64,000 nt of DNA, taken from positions 66,679-130,678 of the forward strand of contig NZ_AZDW01000050.1 of assembly GCF_001434115.1 (NCBI RefSeq), in the 5' to 3' direction. Position numbers and translations under genes: made by a program. Within the stretch, counting starts at the first letter, position 1. Each line of letters opens with the position of its first letter. This document shows positions 44,102-53,262 of the stretch, in pieces. The notes below the pieces were generated by a model. It did not search any database, was not told where the DNA came from, and saw nothing but the letters and a program-made list of their open reading frames with translations. The stretch comes from Levilactobacillus zymae DSM 19395. GTDB lineage: Bacteria > Bacillota > Bacilli > Lactobacillales > Lactobacillaceae.

Positions 44102-45298
44102 TTAATGAATTTTAGTGAGGCGTTGGATGCGCAGGGCACCGATAATGGCGACCACGATCAGGCCCACGTAGACGAAATTTTGCGGCAGGCCGGTCGGGTT
44201 GATCCGGTAAGCCCAGCCGTAGAGTGACGGACCCAGGGCGGCCATGAAGTACCCGCCGGCTTGCGCCATGCCGGAGAGCCGCGCGGTGGTCAGGGGGTCG
44301 TCGGTCTTTAAGCCGAACATGGTCGTGGTGTAGATGAAGAAAAAACTGATGGCGATGCCGACCAGGATGTTTTCGGTCAACCAGAAGCCAAACGAGGCGG
44401 TGTCCTGGAAGAACAGCATCAGCCCGGCAATGATCCCGCAGGCGCCGGGGATGGCTACCAGGATCTTTAACCCGGTCGGCCCCAGTTCCGTGAGCAGGTG
44501 CGGCGTCAGGATGTACACGGGGATACCGACCAGCGAGTAGACCGCCATGATGATGCCGATGTGCCCGGCACTCAGCTGATGGTAGCCCATCAGCACGGGA
44601 AACCAGGCGGCCATGGTGTAGTTCAGGAGCGATTGGCAACCGAAAGTAATCAGAAATAGCCAGGCGTGCGGGTTAGCCCAGATGCTGCGGTGCGGCGCAC
44701 GGACGGCTTGGTGGGCGGGCAAAGCCTTCATTTTTTCCGGGAGATGATGACTCATCAGACCCCAGAAAATGACCACCAGAAGGGGCACCACGGTCAGAAT
44801 CAGCAGAATCGCCTGCCAGCCCCAGTGGGTCACGACCGGCGCGGTCACCAGGTTAAAGCCGGCACTCCCCAGGTTCATCGAAAACGAGTACAGGGTGGTG
44901 TACAGCGCGATTCTTAAGGGAAAATAGGCCTTGATGAACGCGGGCATGAAGACGTTTAGGTGGGCGATGCTGATCCCAATCAGGACGGTCCCCAATAGCA
45001 TGGTCGGCAGGGTGATCACCAGCCGCAGGGCCGATCCCGCCAACAGCAGAATGAGCGCCACGGTCATTGCCGGTTTGATGCCCCACTTGGCTAGCGGGAG
45101 GGCGGCAAAGTTGGAAAAGAGCAGAAACATGACCAGGGGTAGGGTGGTCAGAATCCCCAGGCTCCCGGTCGAAACGGCCAGGTGGTGGGCCAGCTGGGTG
45201 AGCACTAGGGGTAAGGTGGTGATGGGGGAGCGCATGAGAATCCCGATAGCTAGGACCACCAGCAGAATCTCGGTCGTGTGTTCAATTTTTTTCGCCAT
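44102..45298 (-). CDS. MFS transporter (CynX/NimT-like)
   Basis: This is 398 residues with twelve spans: RSPITTLPLVLTQLAHHLAVSTGSLGILTTLP is typical of the CynX/NimT group (described as one segment near residues 23-54), which transports small anionic or nitro compounds. It is monocistronic with its own terminator. It lies between the GH28 operon and uxaC but has no clear functional link; import of an organic acid is possible. Confidence 0.8.
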   Translation of the reverse strand: MAKKIEHTTEILLVVLAIGILMRSPITTLPLVLTQLAHHLAVSTGSLGILTTLPLVMFLLFSNFAALPLAKWGIKPAMTVALILLLAGSALRLVITLPTMLLGTVLIGISIAHLNVFMPAFIKAYFPLRIALYTTLYSFSMNLGSAGFNLVTAPVVTHWGWQAILLILTVVPLLVVIFWGLMSHHLPEKMKALPAHQAVRAPHRSIWANPHAWLFLITFGCQSLLNYTMAAWFPVLMGYHQLSAGHIGIIMAVYSLVGIPVYILTPHLLTELGPTGLKILVAIPGACGIIAGLMLFFQDTASFGFWLTENILVGIAISFFFIYTTTMFGLKTDDPLTTARLSGMAQAGGYFMAALGPSLYGWAYRINPTGLPQNFVYVGLIVVAIIGALRIQRLTKIH

Positions 45299-45458
45299 GG
45301 TTGGCCTCCTATTCGTACAGAAAATGACTAGCCCAACGACTAGTCATTTTTTAGTCTATGAACCTATTCTATAACGAAACATCAACGGAAAACAACCAGC
45401 CACCGGTAAATCAGCCGGGGGGGGTTCGGCAGCGCAGGGGGTCATTCTTACCAAAAAG

Positions 45459-45489
45459 GATCAGCCCGTTGCGGACTGATCCTTTTCAT
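45459..45489 (-). terminator. Terminator after uxaC
   Basis: AAAAGGATCAG and CTGATCCTTTT with CCG/CGG inside form a strong hairpin adjacent to the uxaC stop. Confidence 0.9.
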
Positions 45490-45496
45490 CAACGAC

Positions 45497-46918
45497 TTAC
45501 TTGAAGAAGCCGAAGTAGTTTTTCGCGTTGTTGTAGGAAATATCTTGAACGATCTGACCCAGGTAAGCGTAGTCGTCAGGAACTTGTCCCCGCACGACCC
45601 ATTCACCGATCAGGTCACACAATACCCGGCGGAAGTATTCGTGCCGTGGGTAGGAGAGGAAGCTCCGTGAGTCGGTCAACATCCCGACGAAGTTTGGCAA
45701 CAAGCTTTGTTGGGCCATGATGCGCAGTTGGTCGTGCATCCCTTCGCGAGTATCGTTGAACCACCAAGCACAGCCGAGTTGTAGCTTCTGCTTGACTTCA
45801 CCCTGGAAGCTTTGCATCCCAGTGGCCAGTTCCAGCCAATCGTTCGGGTTGGTGGAGAAGAGGATGGTCTTAGGAATGTTGTTTTCTTCGGCCATGTCGC
45901 TGAGCAGGGCCATGATTTCACCGGCGATTCCGGGTTCGGACCCCATGGAGTCAAATCCAGCGTCGGCGCCTAACTTCCGGAACATTGGGCCGTTAGCGTT
46001 CCGCAACACGTTCATATGGTATTGCATGGTGAAGTCGTATTGCTTGTTCAGCCGCATGAGTTCTTCTAACAGCAGGGTGGTGTAACCGTCGACTTCGGCA
46101 GCGGTCAACTGGGTGTTGTCCTTAGCGGCCTTAGCCAGAATCTGGTTAAATTCATCCTTGGAGATCTTGCGGAAGTGATACGAGTTCAACCCGTGGTCGG
46201 ACAGACGGCCGCCCATTTCGGTGAAGAACTTGAAGCGGTTGTCTAAGGCCTTGACCAGGCTGTCGTAGTCGGTGATTTCAACCCCAGCCACGTCGCCCAA
46301 CTTCTTCAGGTAAGCCCCGAAGTCGCCTTGGTTGATCCGGACCAGGTTATCTGGCCGCATCGCTGGGAGGACCTTGAAGCCGTTTTCCGCTTCGTCTTCT
46401 CTGATCAGCTTGTGGTAGTGCAGGTCGGAAGCCGGGTCGTCGGTGGTGCAGGCCACCTTGACGTTCATGTTCTTAATCAGGTTGCGGGGCTTGAAGGCTT
46501 CGCTTTGAACCAGTTCGTTGGCTTTCTTCCAGATAGCGGGAGCGGACTTGGTGTTGAGCGGTTCGTCGATACCGAAGAAGCGCTTTAATTCCAGGTGGGT
46601 CCATTCGTAGAGTGGGTTCCCAATCGACTTTTCGATGGTCCCGGCCCAGGCCAGGAACTTCTGGTATTCGTCGCCGTCACCGGTGATGAGGTCTTCGGGA
46701 ACCCCGTTGGCCCGTTCGAGGCGCCACTTGTAGTGGTCACCTAAGCTCCCGTCATTCAACCACAGACGGGTGATGTTCGGGTAGTTCTTGTTTTCATAAA
46801 TGTCTTTTGGTTCCAAGTGACAATGGTAGTCGATGATCGGCATGTTTTCGGCGTAATCGTGGTACAACGTCTTGGCCGGGTCATTGGTTAACAGAAAATC
46901 TTCGTTTAATAAAGTCAT
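45497..46918 (-). CDS. uxaC: Uronate (glucuronate/galacturonate) isomerase
   Basis: This is 473 residues, the usual UxaC length. An amidohydrolase-like metal site is visible near the start: PIIDYHCHLEPKDI with the HxH motif, and later FSTNPNDW and GMLTDSRSFLSYPRHEYFRR. It converts D-glucuronate to D-fructuronate and D-galacturonate to D-tagaturonate in the cytoplasm. It follows the GPH symporter gene by 74 bases on the same strand, forming an uptake-plus-isomerase operon. The next enzyme, UxuB, is encoded at 53725. Confidence 0.95.
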   Translation of the reverse strand: MTLLNEDFLLTNDPAKTLYHDYAENMPIIDYHCHLEPKDIYENKNYPNITRLWLNDGSLGDHYKWRLERANGVPEDLITGDGDEYQKFLAWAGTIEKSIGNPLYEWTHLELKRFFGIDEPLNTKSAPAIWKKANELVQSEAFKPRNLIKNMNVKVACTTDDPASDLHYHKLIREDEAENGFKVLPAMRPDNLVRINQGDFGAYLKKLGDVAGVEITDYDSLVKALDNRFKFFTEMGGRLSDHGLNSYHFRKISKDEFNQILAKAAKDNTQLTAAEVDGYTTLLLEELMRLNKQYDFTMQYHMNVLRNANGPMFRKLGADAGFDSMGSEPGIAGEIMALLSDMAEENNIPKTILFSTNPNDWLELATGMQSFQGEVKQKLQLGCAWWFNDTREGMHDQLRIMAQQSLLPNFVGMLTDSRSFLSYPRHEYFRRVLCDLIGEWVVRGQVPDDYAYLGQIVQDISYNNAKNYFGFFK

Positions 46919-46992
46919 GAGAAAACTCCTTCATAGAATATGATTTCGTTTATCCGAAACTTAACTGACGAGTCAGTCGGCAGCTAAAGGGA

Positions 46993-48426
46993 TTAGCCTT
47001 CAGCTTGTTCCTTCTTTTCTTCTTCGGCGTTCGCATTGTGAATCTTAGCTAATTGAGCGGCGTTAGAGTTGACGCGCTTCTTGCTCAGTGGGTAGAAGAA
47101 GAGTAACAGTAAGGCAGCGACTAACAGGCAGACCGTTGGCACACCGGTTGCCAAGTTGTAGATCTTGTCAATAACGGCTTGCGATTGAACGGCACCACCA
47201 CCAGTGGAGGACTTGTAACCGATGAAGGTCAACATGAACCCACCGAAACCACCAGCGATCGCTTGGGCAACCTTCCGGGCGAAGGAGTTAACCCCGTACA
47301 CGATCCCGTCTTCACGGACACCCGTCAAGACTTCGTGGTTATCGATAACGTCGGTGATGAAGGCCCAAACCATCAGGTTGAAGACCCCGGCACCCAAGGA
47401 ACCAAAGAACATCATAGTCAAGTAGAAGTACATGTTGCTAGTGTGAGAAACCATCAAAGTTCCGTAGATAGCAGCACCGATTAACAGTGCGACGATAGAA
47501 CATTCCTTACGACCAAACGTCCGCGTCATCCAGTTACTGAATGGGGCCAACAGAATAACGGTCGCAAAGTTGAAAATCAAGGCAATCCCCATGGCAGAGG
47601 TGTTCTTGAAGTAGTCGTTAAACAGGTAGGAAATCAAAGTCCCAGACAGGTTTTGGTTGATAACGATCATGATGTCGACTAAAACCAAGACAATCAAGGC
47701 CTTGTTTTCGAACATTCCTTTAACCACGCGGCCCAGGGGAACCTTTTCAGACTTTTCAGTCCGAACACGTTCCGTGGTCAGCTTCGTGGTCAATTCGTAG
47801 CAGACGTAACCTAAAATGGCACAAGCGACAACCACCCAGAAGAACCGGCTCCCGGAAATCTTTTGGGAAGCGCCGATGTAGATGAACATTGGGATGATGT
47901 AACTGGTGATGGCGGAACCAACGGCAGACCCAATGGAACGGAACGTCGATAGGGACGTCTTGTCGTTCGGGTCACTACTGATGGCAGAAGCCATAGAACC
48001 GTAAGGGATGTTAACTGAGGAGTAGAAGATCCCCCAAGCGATGTAGGTGATGAAGACCCAACCTAACCGCATTGGTAAAGCCCAGTCCTTAACGATTGGG
48101 ACGAATAACAGAACCAAAGCAATCAGTAATGGGTAACGCATCCGGTTGATCCAAGGTTTGAACCGACCAATCTTATGTAACTTACTGTTATCGACTAATC
48201 GTCCCACGGTGATGTCGGCAAAGGCATCGACGAACCGCGCGATTAAGAAGATAATCCCAACTTGTGACCCGGTCAAACCAAGCACGTTGGTATAGAAAAT
48301 CATTAAGAACGAGTTAACCACGTTAAACGAGAAGTTATTCCCGATATCACCGAACATATACCCAATCTTATCTTTAATGTTGAACGGTGCCGCGGAAACT
48401 GTAATAGTCTTTTGTGTCTTATCCAA
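46993..48426 (-). CDS. GPH-family hexuronide:cation symporter
   Basis: This is 477 residues with twelve spans. KIGYMFGDIGNNFSFNVVNSF and DAFADITVGRLVDNS are hallmarks of the glycoside-pentoside-hexuronide family (UidB/XylP-like), with a charged C-terminal tail (KIHNANAEEEKKEQ). It is the first gene of the operon with uxaC, so glucuronide or glucuronate uptake is the best inference. A cre-like box lies at 48589-48602 in its upstream region. Confidence 0.88.
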   Translation of the reverse strand: MDKTQKTITVSAAPFNIKDKIGYMFGDIGNNFSFNVVNSFLMIFYTNVLGLTGSQVGIIFLIARFVDAFADITVGRLVDNSKLHKIGRFKPWINRMRYPLLIALVLLFVPIVKDWALPMRLGWVFITYIAWGIFYSSVNIPYGSMASAISSDPNDKTSLSTFRSIGSAVGSAITSYIIPMFIYIGASQKISGSRFFWVVVACAILGYVCYELTTKLTTERVRTEKSEKVPLGRVVKGMFENKALIVLVLVDIMIVINQNLSGTLISYLFNDYFKNTSAMGIALIFNFATVILLAPFSNWMTRTFGRKECSIVALLIGAAIYGTLMVSHTSNMYFYLTMMFFGSLGAGVFNLMVWAFITDVIDNHEVLTGVREDGIVYGVNSFARKVAQAIAGGFGGFMLTFIGYKSSTGGGAVQSQAVIDKIYNLATGVPTVCLLVAALLLLFFYPLSKKRVNSNAAQLAKIHNANAEEEKKEQAEG

Positions 48427-48588
48427 CGAAATTCACTTCCTAAATAAATTTTTGTGATAAAAGACGGTTACCAAGCGTTGAAACTGAACAATAGCAAAAG
48501 CTAATCATCGGTGGCCACGGAATTTTAGCTGTGACCAAATTATCTGCCTCCAAACTGGTATAGAAGTTACCTAGAGAATAGCACGGAA

Positions 48589-48602
48589 GGAAACCGCTTT
48601 CA
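48589..48602 (-). promoter_or_regulatory. cre box upstream of the GPH-uxaC operon
   Basis: The minus strand reads TGAAAGCGGTTTCC, identical in 13 of 14 bases to the box upstream of GH28. It fits cre with one mismatch. Confidence 0.6.
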
Positions 48603-48705
48603 ACATAAAATCGTTAAATCACAATCTGAAAATTAAAATGATAATGGCGGTAAACCGCTATACTCCGGGATTATCGCTGGAATTTAAGAATTTAAAGAAA
48701 ATTCG

Positions 48706-48734
48706 TTGACAGCGCTTACAGAGTCAATTAAAGT
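48706..48734 (+). promoter_or_regulatory. GH31 promoter with overlapping perfect cre match
   Basis: TTGACA (48706-48711) and TAAAGT (48729-48734) are 17 bases apart. TGACAGCGCTTACA (48707-48720) matches TGWNANCGNTNWCA at every position and covers the -35. Confidence 0.65.
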
Positions 48735-48752
48735 AAACCTGTCACGATATTC

Positions 48753-48762
48753 TGATATATCA
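48753..48762. promoter_or_regulatory. TGATATATCA palindrome, candidate hexuronate-regulator site
   Basis: This 10-base palindrome lies just downstream of the GH31 promoter. It recurs at 53369, 53545 and, as TGATATATAA, at 53648 upstream of uxuB. Confidence 0.55.
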
Positions 48763-48961
48763 CTTGAAACTAATTAGGGGGTCTAGCGCCGACTTATGGC
48801 TAAAAAGCCCAAGACTCAGGCGGATTTCCTCGTGAGGTTACCGCCTTAGCTCGGCTGAGCGACCGTCAAAGTTCGTGAAAGCGCCCTCAAAAAGTTTAAC
48901 TGGTGTGTTAGACTATGACCAATTGAATAGCAACAATCACTAGATTTCGGAGGTGCATCAC

Positions 48962-51457
48962 ATGAAAGTTAGTTCTAAACTGCTGAACGTTACTGACCAT
49001 CACGATTATCTGGATGTGGCAACGGACGGCGCCCAGTTCCGGGTCTACCTCTTGGATGAAAACATCATCCGGATTCGCGGAACCTTTGATCAGGAGTTTG
49101 CGCCGGAGGAATCCTACGCCTTAGTCAAGACCGCGTGGGACGATGCGGCCGACGACCTGTTAGCCGATGAACGGCAACGGGTCACACCAATTGCCATCGA
49201 TTTGAAGACCACCGATGATGGGTACACGGTCAACAACGGCAAGTACACGCTACATATCCACGCCGACCCGTTTTACTTTGAAATCATCGACGAAAACGGT
49301 CACGTGGTCCACAAGGACTTGGCCAAGCGCTCGTTCGTGCAGGACAATCTGGGACGCAGCTTCCACTACAGTAGTATGGGCGACCACGATAAGTTCTACG
49401 GATTTGGTGAAAAGTCCGGCAAGCTGAACAAGTTCAAGCGCCGGATGCGGATGCACAACACCGACTCGCTGGGCTGGAACGCTAAAAAGTCCGACCCGTT
49501 GTATAAGATGATTCCGTTTTACATCGACTTCGACACCCAAGCTAACCTGGCCAGCGGGTTGTTCTACAACAACATGTACGATTCCGTCTTCGACATGGAC
49601 TGCGAACACAGTAACTACTGGTTACGCTACAGTTACTTCCAGTGTGACGGCGGCGACCTTGACGTCTTCTTCATCGGGGGTCCCACCATCAAAAAGGTCG
49701 TGGAACACTACACCGACCTGACCGGGAAGACGGCCATGATGCCGTTACCGTCGCTGGGGTACATGGGCTCGACCATGTTCTACACCGAACTGGACGAACA
49801 TTCCGACGACGCCATCCTGGATTTCGTGGATACCTGCAAGAAAAACGGCATTCCCTGTGACGGCTTCTTCTTATCTTCCGGCTACACGTCGGGTGAGGAC
49901 GGCAAGCGCTACGTGTTCAACTGGAACAAGAAGCGTTTTCCGGACCCGGCCAAATTCGTGGCCGAGCTCAAGAAACGGGGCGTTCTTCTGGCGCCAAACA
50001 TCAAACCCGGTATCCTGACCACCAATCCAATCACGCCCGAGTTCCAACAAAAGAACGCTTACGTGAAGACGGCGGACGGGACTGCCGACGAGATCGATCA
50101 GTACTGGGGCGGCCCGGCACACTTCGTGGACTTTACCAGTCCCAACGGTCGGGATGCCTGGGGCCAAAAGATTATCGACGCTCTGGCGTCCATCGGCATC
50201 ACCTCGTTATGGAACGACAACAACGAATTTGAAATCAACGATGACAGTGCCACGGTCGACGCCGACGGGGTACATCAAACCATCGGGGCCGTTAAACCGA
50301 TCATGTCGACGTTGATGGCCAAGACCGGGATCAATGCGTTGAAGCAGTATGACCCGAACGTCCGGCCGTACTCAATCAACCGGGCCGGCTTCGCGGGGAT
50401 TCAACGGTACGCGCAGACCTGGGCCGGCGACAACTACACCAGCTGGACCAACGTGAAATACAACATCCCGACGATTCTGGGGATGGGCCTTTCCGGGGTT
50501 GCCAACCAAGGCTGTGACATCGGTGGGTTCGACGGGCCGTTGCCGGAACCGGAACTGTTCGTCCGGTGGGTCCAAAACGGGATTTTCCAACCGCGGTTCT
50601 CGATTCACTCCTGCAACAACGACAACACGGTCACCGAACCTTGGACCTACCCGGCGTACACCAAGTACATCCGGGCGGCCATCAAGTTACGGTACACCTT
50701 AGTGCCGTACTTCTACTCCCTGCTGTACGAAGCATCGACCAAGGGGTCACCGATCATGCGGCCGCTGGTTTACGAATTCCAAGACGACCCCAAGGTGGCC
50801 GAAGAAAGTTTCGAATTCATGCTGGGGTCCTCGCTACTGGTCGCCAACGTGGTGGACAAGGGACAAACGGAAAAGGACGTTTACCTGCCAGCCGGTTGTC
50901 GGTGGTTAGATTTGAAGACCGCGCAATACTACGATGGCGGTCAGACCATCACGGTACCGGTCGACTTAGGCAGTATCCCGATGTTCTTACGGACGGGCAG
51001 TATCGTGCCACGGAGCTTTGGCATCGACAACCTGCATAACGACGTGATCGATCACCTCAACGTACTGGTCGAAGCTAGTCAAGACGTTGACTTCACCCTG
51101 TACGAAGACGACGGGGTCACCAACGATTACAAGCAAGGGCAATCGTTACGGACCAAGTTGAGCGCCCAGGCTACGGCCGATGGCGTCACGATCGACGTGG
51201 CACGTGAGGGTGATTACCCAACTCAGGTGAAGACCATGGAATTCGAAGTTTGCTGCCCAACCATGGCGCCACTCAGCGTCAACCTGGCAGGACGCGACTT
51301 ACCGCGGTTCCTGAACGCGGCGAAGTTTGCCGACGCGGAAGAGGGCTGGTACTTCGACGGCGAGAAGCGGCAAGTGATCATCCGTTACGCCAACCTGGAT
51401 GCGCAAAGTTACCAATTAGGCATCAACTTCAGCATCAAGGATTTAATTTCAATCTAG
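48962..51457 (+). CDS. GH31 alpha-glycosidase
   Basis: This is 831 residues from ATG 48962 (GGAGG 8 bases upstream). The GH31 catalytic domain has nucleophile Asp419 in LWNDNNEFEI (Asn replaces the usual Met of WxDMNE) and acid/base Asp490 in TWAGDNY. N- and C-terminal beta-sandwich domains are present. It has no signal peptide, so it is cytoplasmic. It could be an alpha-glucosidase or alpha-xylosidase; the sequence alone does not decide. It lies between uxaC and uxuB and carries the same cre and TGATATATCA sites as uxuB, suggesting co-regulation with hexuronate use. Confidence 0.88.
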   Translation: MKVSSKLLNVTDHHDYLDVATDGAQFRVYLLDENIIRIRGTFDQEFAPEESYALVKTAWDDAADDLLADERQRVTPIAIDLKTTDDGYTVNNGKYTLHIHADPFYFEIIDENGHVVHKDLAKRSFVQDNLGRSFHYSSMGDHDKFYGFGEKSGKLNKFKRRMRMHNTDSLGWNAKKSDPLYKMIPFYIDFDTQANLASGLFYNNMYDSVFDMDCEHSNYWLRYSYFQCDGGDLDVFFIGGPTIKKVVEHYTDLTGKTAMMPLPSLGYMGSTMFYTELDEHSDDAILDFVDTCKKNGIPCDGFFLSSGYTSGEDGKRYVFNWNKKRFPDPAKFVAELKKRGVLLAPNIKPGILTTNPITPEFQQKNAYVKTADGTADEIDQYWGGPAHFVDFTSPNGRDAWGQKIIDALASIGITSLWNDNNEFEINDDSATVDADGVHQTIGAVKPIMSTLMAKTGINALKQYDPNVRPYSINRAGFAGIQRYAQTWAGDNYTSWTNVKYNIPTILGMGLSGVANQGCDIGGFDGPLPEPELFVRWVQNGIFQPRFSIHSCNNDNTVTEPWTYPAYTKYIRAAIKLRYTLVPYFYSLLYEASTKGSPIMRPLVYEFQDDPKVAEESFEFMLGSSLLVANVVDKGQTEKDVYLPAGCRWLDLKTAQYYDGGQTITVPVDLGSIPMFLRTGSIVPRSFGIDNLHNDVIDHLNVLVEASQDVDFTLYEDDGVTNDYKQGQSLRTKLSAQATADGVTIDVAREGDYPTQVKTMEFEVCCPTMAPLSVNLAGRDLPRFLNAAKFADAEEGWYFDGEKRQVIIRYANLDAQSYQLGINFSIKDLISI

Positions 51458-51519
51458 AAATTAAACCGCTTTTCGCGGTATCATGAGGGTAATCGAGTGA
51501 CTGCCACGGAATAGTGGTG

Positions 51520-51558
51520 AGGGGAAATCAATTCGATAAAAATTGGTTTCCCCTTTTG
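51520..51558 (+). terminator. Terminator after GH31
   Basis: The AGGGGAAAtCAATT arm pairs with ATTGGTTTCCCCT, followed by TTTT. Confidence 0.85.
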
Positions 51559-51696
51559 CTTGGGCTGGATTCGAAATAGGTTACCGCTCATCGGGGGACA
51601 AACCTGATTGGGAAACCTAACCGAGAAATGGTTCCTCGGTAAATAGTAAATTAATCGGCGTTGGGGAAATGGAAAAAAGTCCCCCAGCGGAACAGA

Positions 51697-51826
51697 GTCG
51701 ACTTGATTTGCTATGGTGAAATTAACCTTAGTCGACGTCTTTTGTCGGCTTAGGTTAAGGTCGTGTTTCGAAGACTCGGGTTGGGAGGCTTCGAAACCGT
51801 GCCCACCATAGCTAATCTTGCTCGAC
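51697..51826 (+). ncRNA. Structured intergenic element, copy 2
   Basis: Helices: GTCGA (51697-51701) with TCGAC (51822-51826). CTATGGTG (51711-51718) pairs with CACCATAG (51804-51811). A 14-bp helix pairs 51723-51736 with 51744-51757, with a T-T mismatch at position 7. GTTTCGAAG (51765-51773) pairs with CTTCGAAAC (51789-51797) around an ACTCGGG loop and is followed by GTGCCCAC. It ends 41 bases before the TTG start of the MATE transporter, so a leader role is possible here, but the other copies are not in leader position. Confidence 0.6.
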
Positions 51827-51867
51827 GGCGTGAAGCGACAACGCGACAACGTGTAAGGAGGTCCGTT

Positions 51868-53220
51868 TTGGACGCAATTGATTTGACCCATGGGAGTCCC
51901 CTGAAAAAGATTCTGCTCTTTTCCCTGCCGCTGGTGGGCGGCTCCATCTTCCAGCAACTCTATAACTTTATTGATACTCTCATCGTCGGTCGCCTGTTAG
52001 GCATCGACGCCGTGGCGGCCGTCGGGGTCTATTACCCGTTGAATTTCTTGATCCTGGGCTTTATCCAGGGAAGTTGTATCGGCTTTAGCATTCCGTTGTC
52101 CCACAGTGTGGGGAAACAAGCCGACCAGGAAAGCCGCGAGTTTTTGACCAACGCGGTCTGGCTGTGCCTGATCATGGCGTTGATTTTTACGCCGGTGATG
52201 ATGCTCTCGGCCCATAGCCTGTTAGTCGCCCTGAACACGCCCAAGAGTATTTTGGGAATGGCGTTGACCTTTACTACGATTTCGTTCTTCGGGATTCCGG
52301 CCAATATTTTATACAACTACTCGGCCGACGCGTTGCGGGCGTTCGGCGATTCGATCCATCCGCTGTACTTCCTGATGGCCTCGTTGGTCTTAAACATCAT
52401 CCTGGACCTGGTGTTTGTCTTAGTCTTTCATCTAGGCATCGCCGGGATTGCCTGGGCCACGGTCATTAGCGAATTTGTCGGCGGCTTGTTGAACCTGATG
52501 CTCTTCCGGGGCAGTCGTCAGCCCATCACGGTGCGCCGCGCGGACTGGCGCTGGCGCGGGCCGCGGATTAAACGCATGTGCGTGATCGGGTTACCGATGG
52601 GCCTGGAATACTCCGTGTCGGCCATCGGGGCCATCATCATGCAGGACGCCATTAACCTGCTGGGACCGACCATCGTGGCGGCCCAGTCGGCGGCCGAAAA
52701 GGTGCGCCAGCTGTTCACCTTACCCATGGAAAGTGTCGGGGCGGCCATCGCGACCTACCAAGCGCAAAACGATGGTGCGCAAGCTCGTCAGCGCATGAAG
52801 GCCGGCATCTTTAGTGGTATCTGGATTCAGGTGATTTATTCGGCGGTGGCCTTCGTGGTCATCAACTTGTTTAAGACCACGTTTGTCACCATGATCCTGG
52901 GGCACCACGCGGCTAGTGCCGTGCAAAGTGCGAACCAGTACATCTTCATCATCAGCTTCTTCTTCCCGGTTCACGGATTATTGATGATTTTCCGGAACAC
53001 TTTACAAGGGTGGGGGCATAGCCTCTACGCCATCGTGTCCGGGATCGGCGAACTTCTGGGGCGGTCGTTGGCAAGTATCTTGGCCATTACCTCACTGGGC
53101 TTCGTGGGTATCTGCTACGCCAACCCGGTGGCCTGGGGCTTCTCACTAATCTACTGTGTCGTGATGGTGGTGTGGGTTTTCCGCCGCGGGCATCAAGCCG
53201 CTACCGCACCTAAACTCTAA
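51868..53220 (+). CDS. MATE-family efflux transporter
   Basis: This is 450 residues from TTG 51868; AAGGAGG lies 6 bases upstream. The longer reading from 51763 runs through the structured element and is rejected. Twelve spans with MATE features: PLVGGSIFQQLYNFIDTLIVGRLLGIDAVAAVG, GFSIPLSH, and NLLGPTIVAAQSAAEKV in the second half. It exports drugs or metabolites by cation antiport; the substrate is unknown. It is followed by a terminator at 53227-53262. Confidence 0.88.
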   Translation: MDAIDLTHGSPLKKILLFSLPLVGGSIFQQLYNFIDTLIVGRLLGIDAVAAVGVYYPLNFLILGFIQGSCIGFSIPLSHSVGKQADQESREFLTNAVWLCLIMALIFTPVMMLSAHSLLVALNTPKSILGMALTFTTISFFGIPANILYNYSADALRAFGDSIHPLYFLMASLVLNIILDLVFVLVFHLGIAGIAWATVISEFVGGLLNLMLFRGSRQPITVRRADWRWRGPRIKRMCVIGLPMGLEYSVSAIGAIIMQDAINLLGPTIVAAQSAAEKVRQLFTLPMESVGAAIATYQAQNDGAQARQRMKAGIFSGIWIQVIYSAVAFVVINLFKTTFVTMILGHHAASAVQSANQYIFIISFFFPVHGLLMIFRNTLQGWGHSLYAIVSGIGELLGRSLASILAITSLGFVGICYANPVAWGFSLIYCVVMVVWVFRRGHQAATAPKL

Positions 53221-53226
53221 GCAAGT

Positions 53227-53262
53227 ACCGCATCCACTAATTAGGGGTGCGGTTTTGTTTTG
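53227..53262 (+). terminator. Terminator of the MATE gene
   Basis: CCGCATCC pairs with GGGTGCGG (one wobble), followed by TTTTGTTTT. Confidence 0.82.

Larger units (their letters stand above)
48427..48961. other. Divergent control region between the GPH-uxaC operon and GH31
   Basis: No gene is seen in these 535 bases. In order they hold a cre box (48589-48602, minus orientation), a plus-strand promoter with a perfect cre match (48706-48734), the palindrome TGATATATCA (48753-48762), and a hairpin-rich GH31 leader of about 220 bases (including GGCGGATTTCCTC / GAGGTTACCGCC at about 48818-48844). Confidence 0.65.
51458..51867. other. Intergenic region between GH31 and the MATE gene
   Basis: It contains a strong terminator (51520-51556: AGGGGAAATCAATT / AATTGGTTTCCCCTT) and the structured element copy 2 (51697-51826). 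The long ORFs crossing it on both strands have no ribosome site and follow the inverted repeats, so no gene is called. Confidence 0.65.

Noticed and set aside
51697-51867. Known riboswitch or T-box leader for the MATE transporter
   Set aside because: I found no T-box or familiar riboswitch core, and the same element occurs downstream of and antisense to other genes.
51481-51957. 158-codon minus-strand ORF between GH31 and the MATE gene
   Set aside because: It runs through a terminator, a structured element and the start of the MATE gene; its length reflects the inverted repeats.
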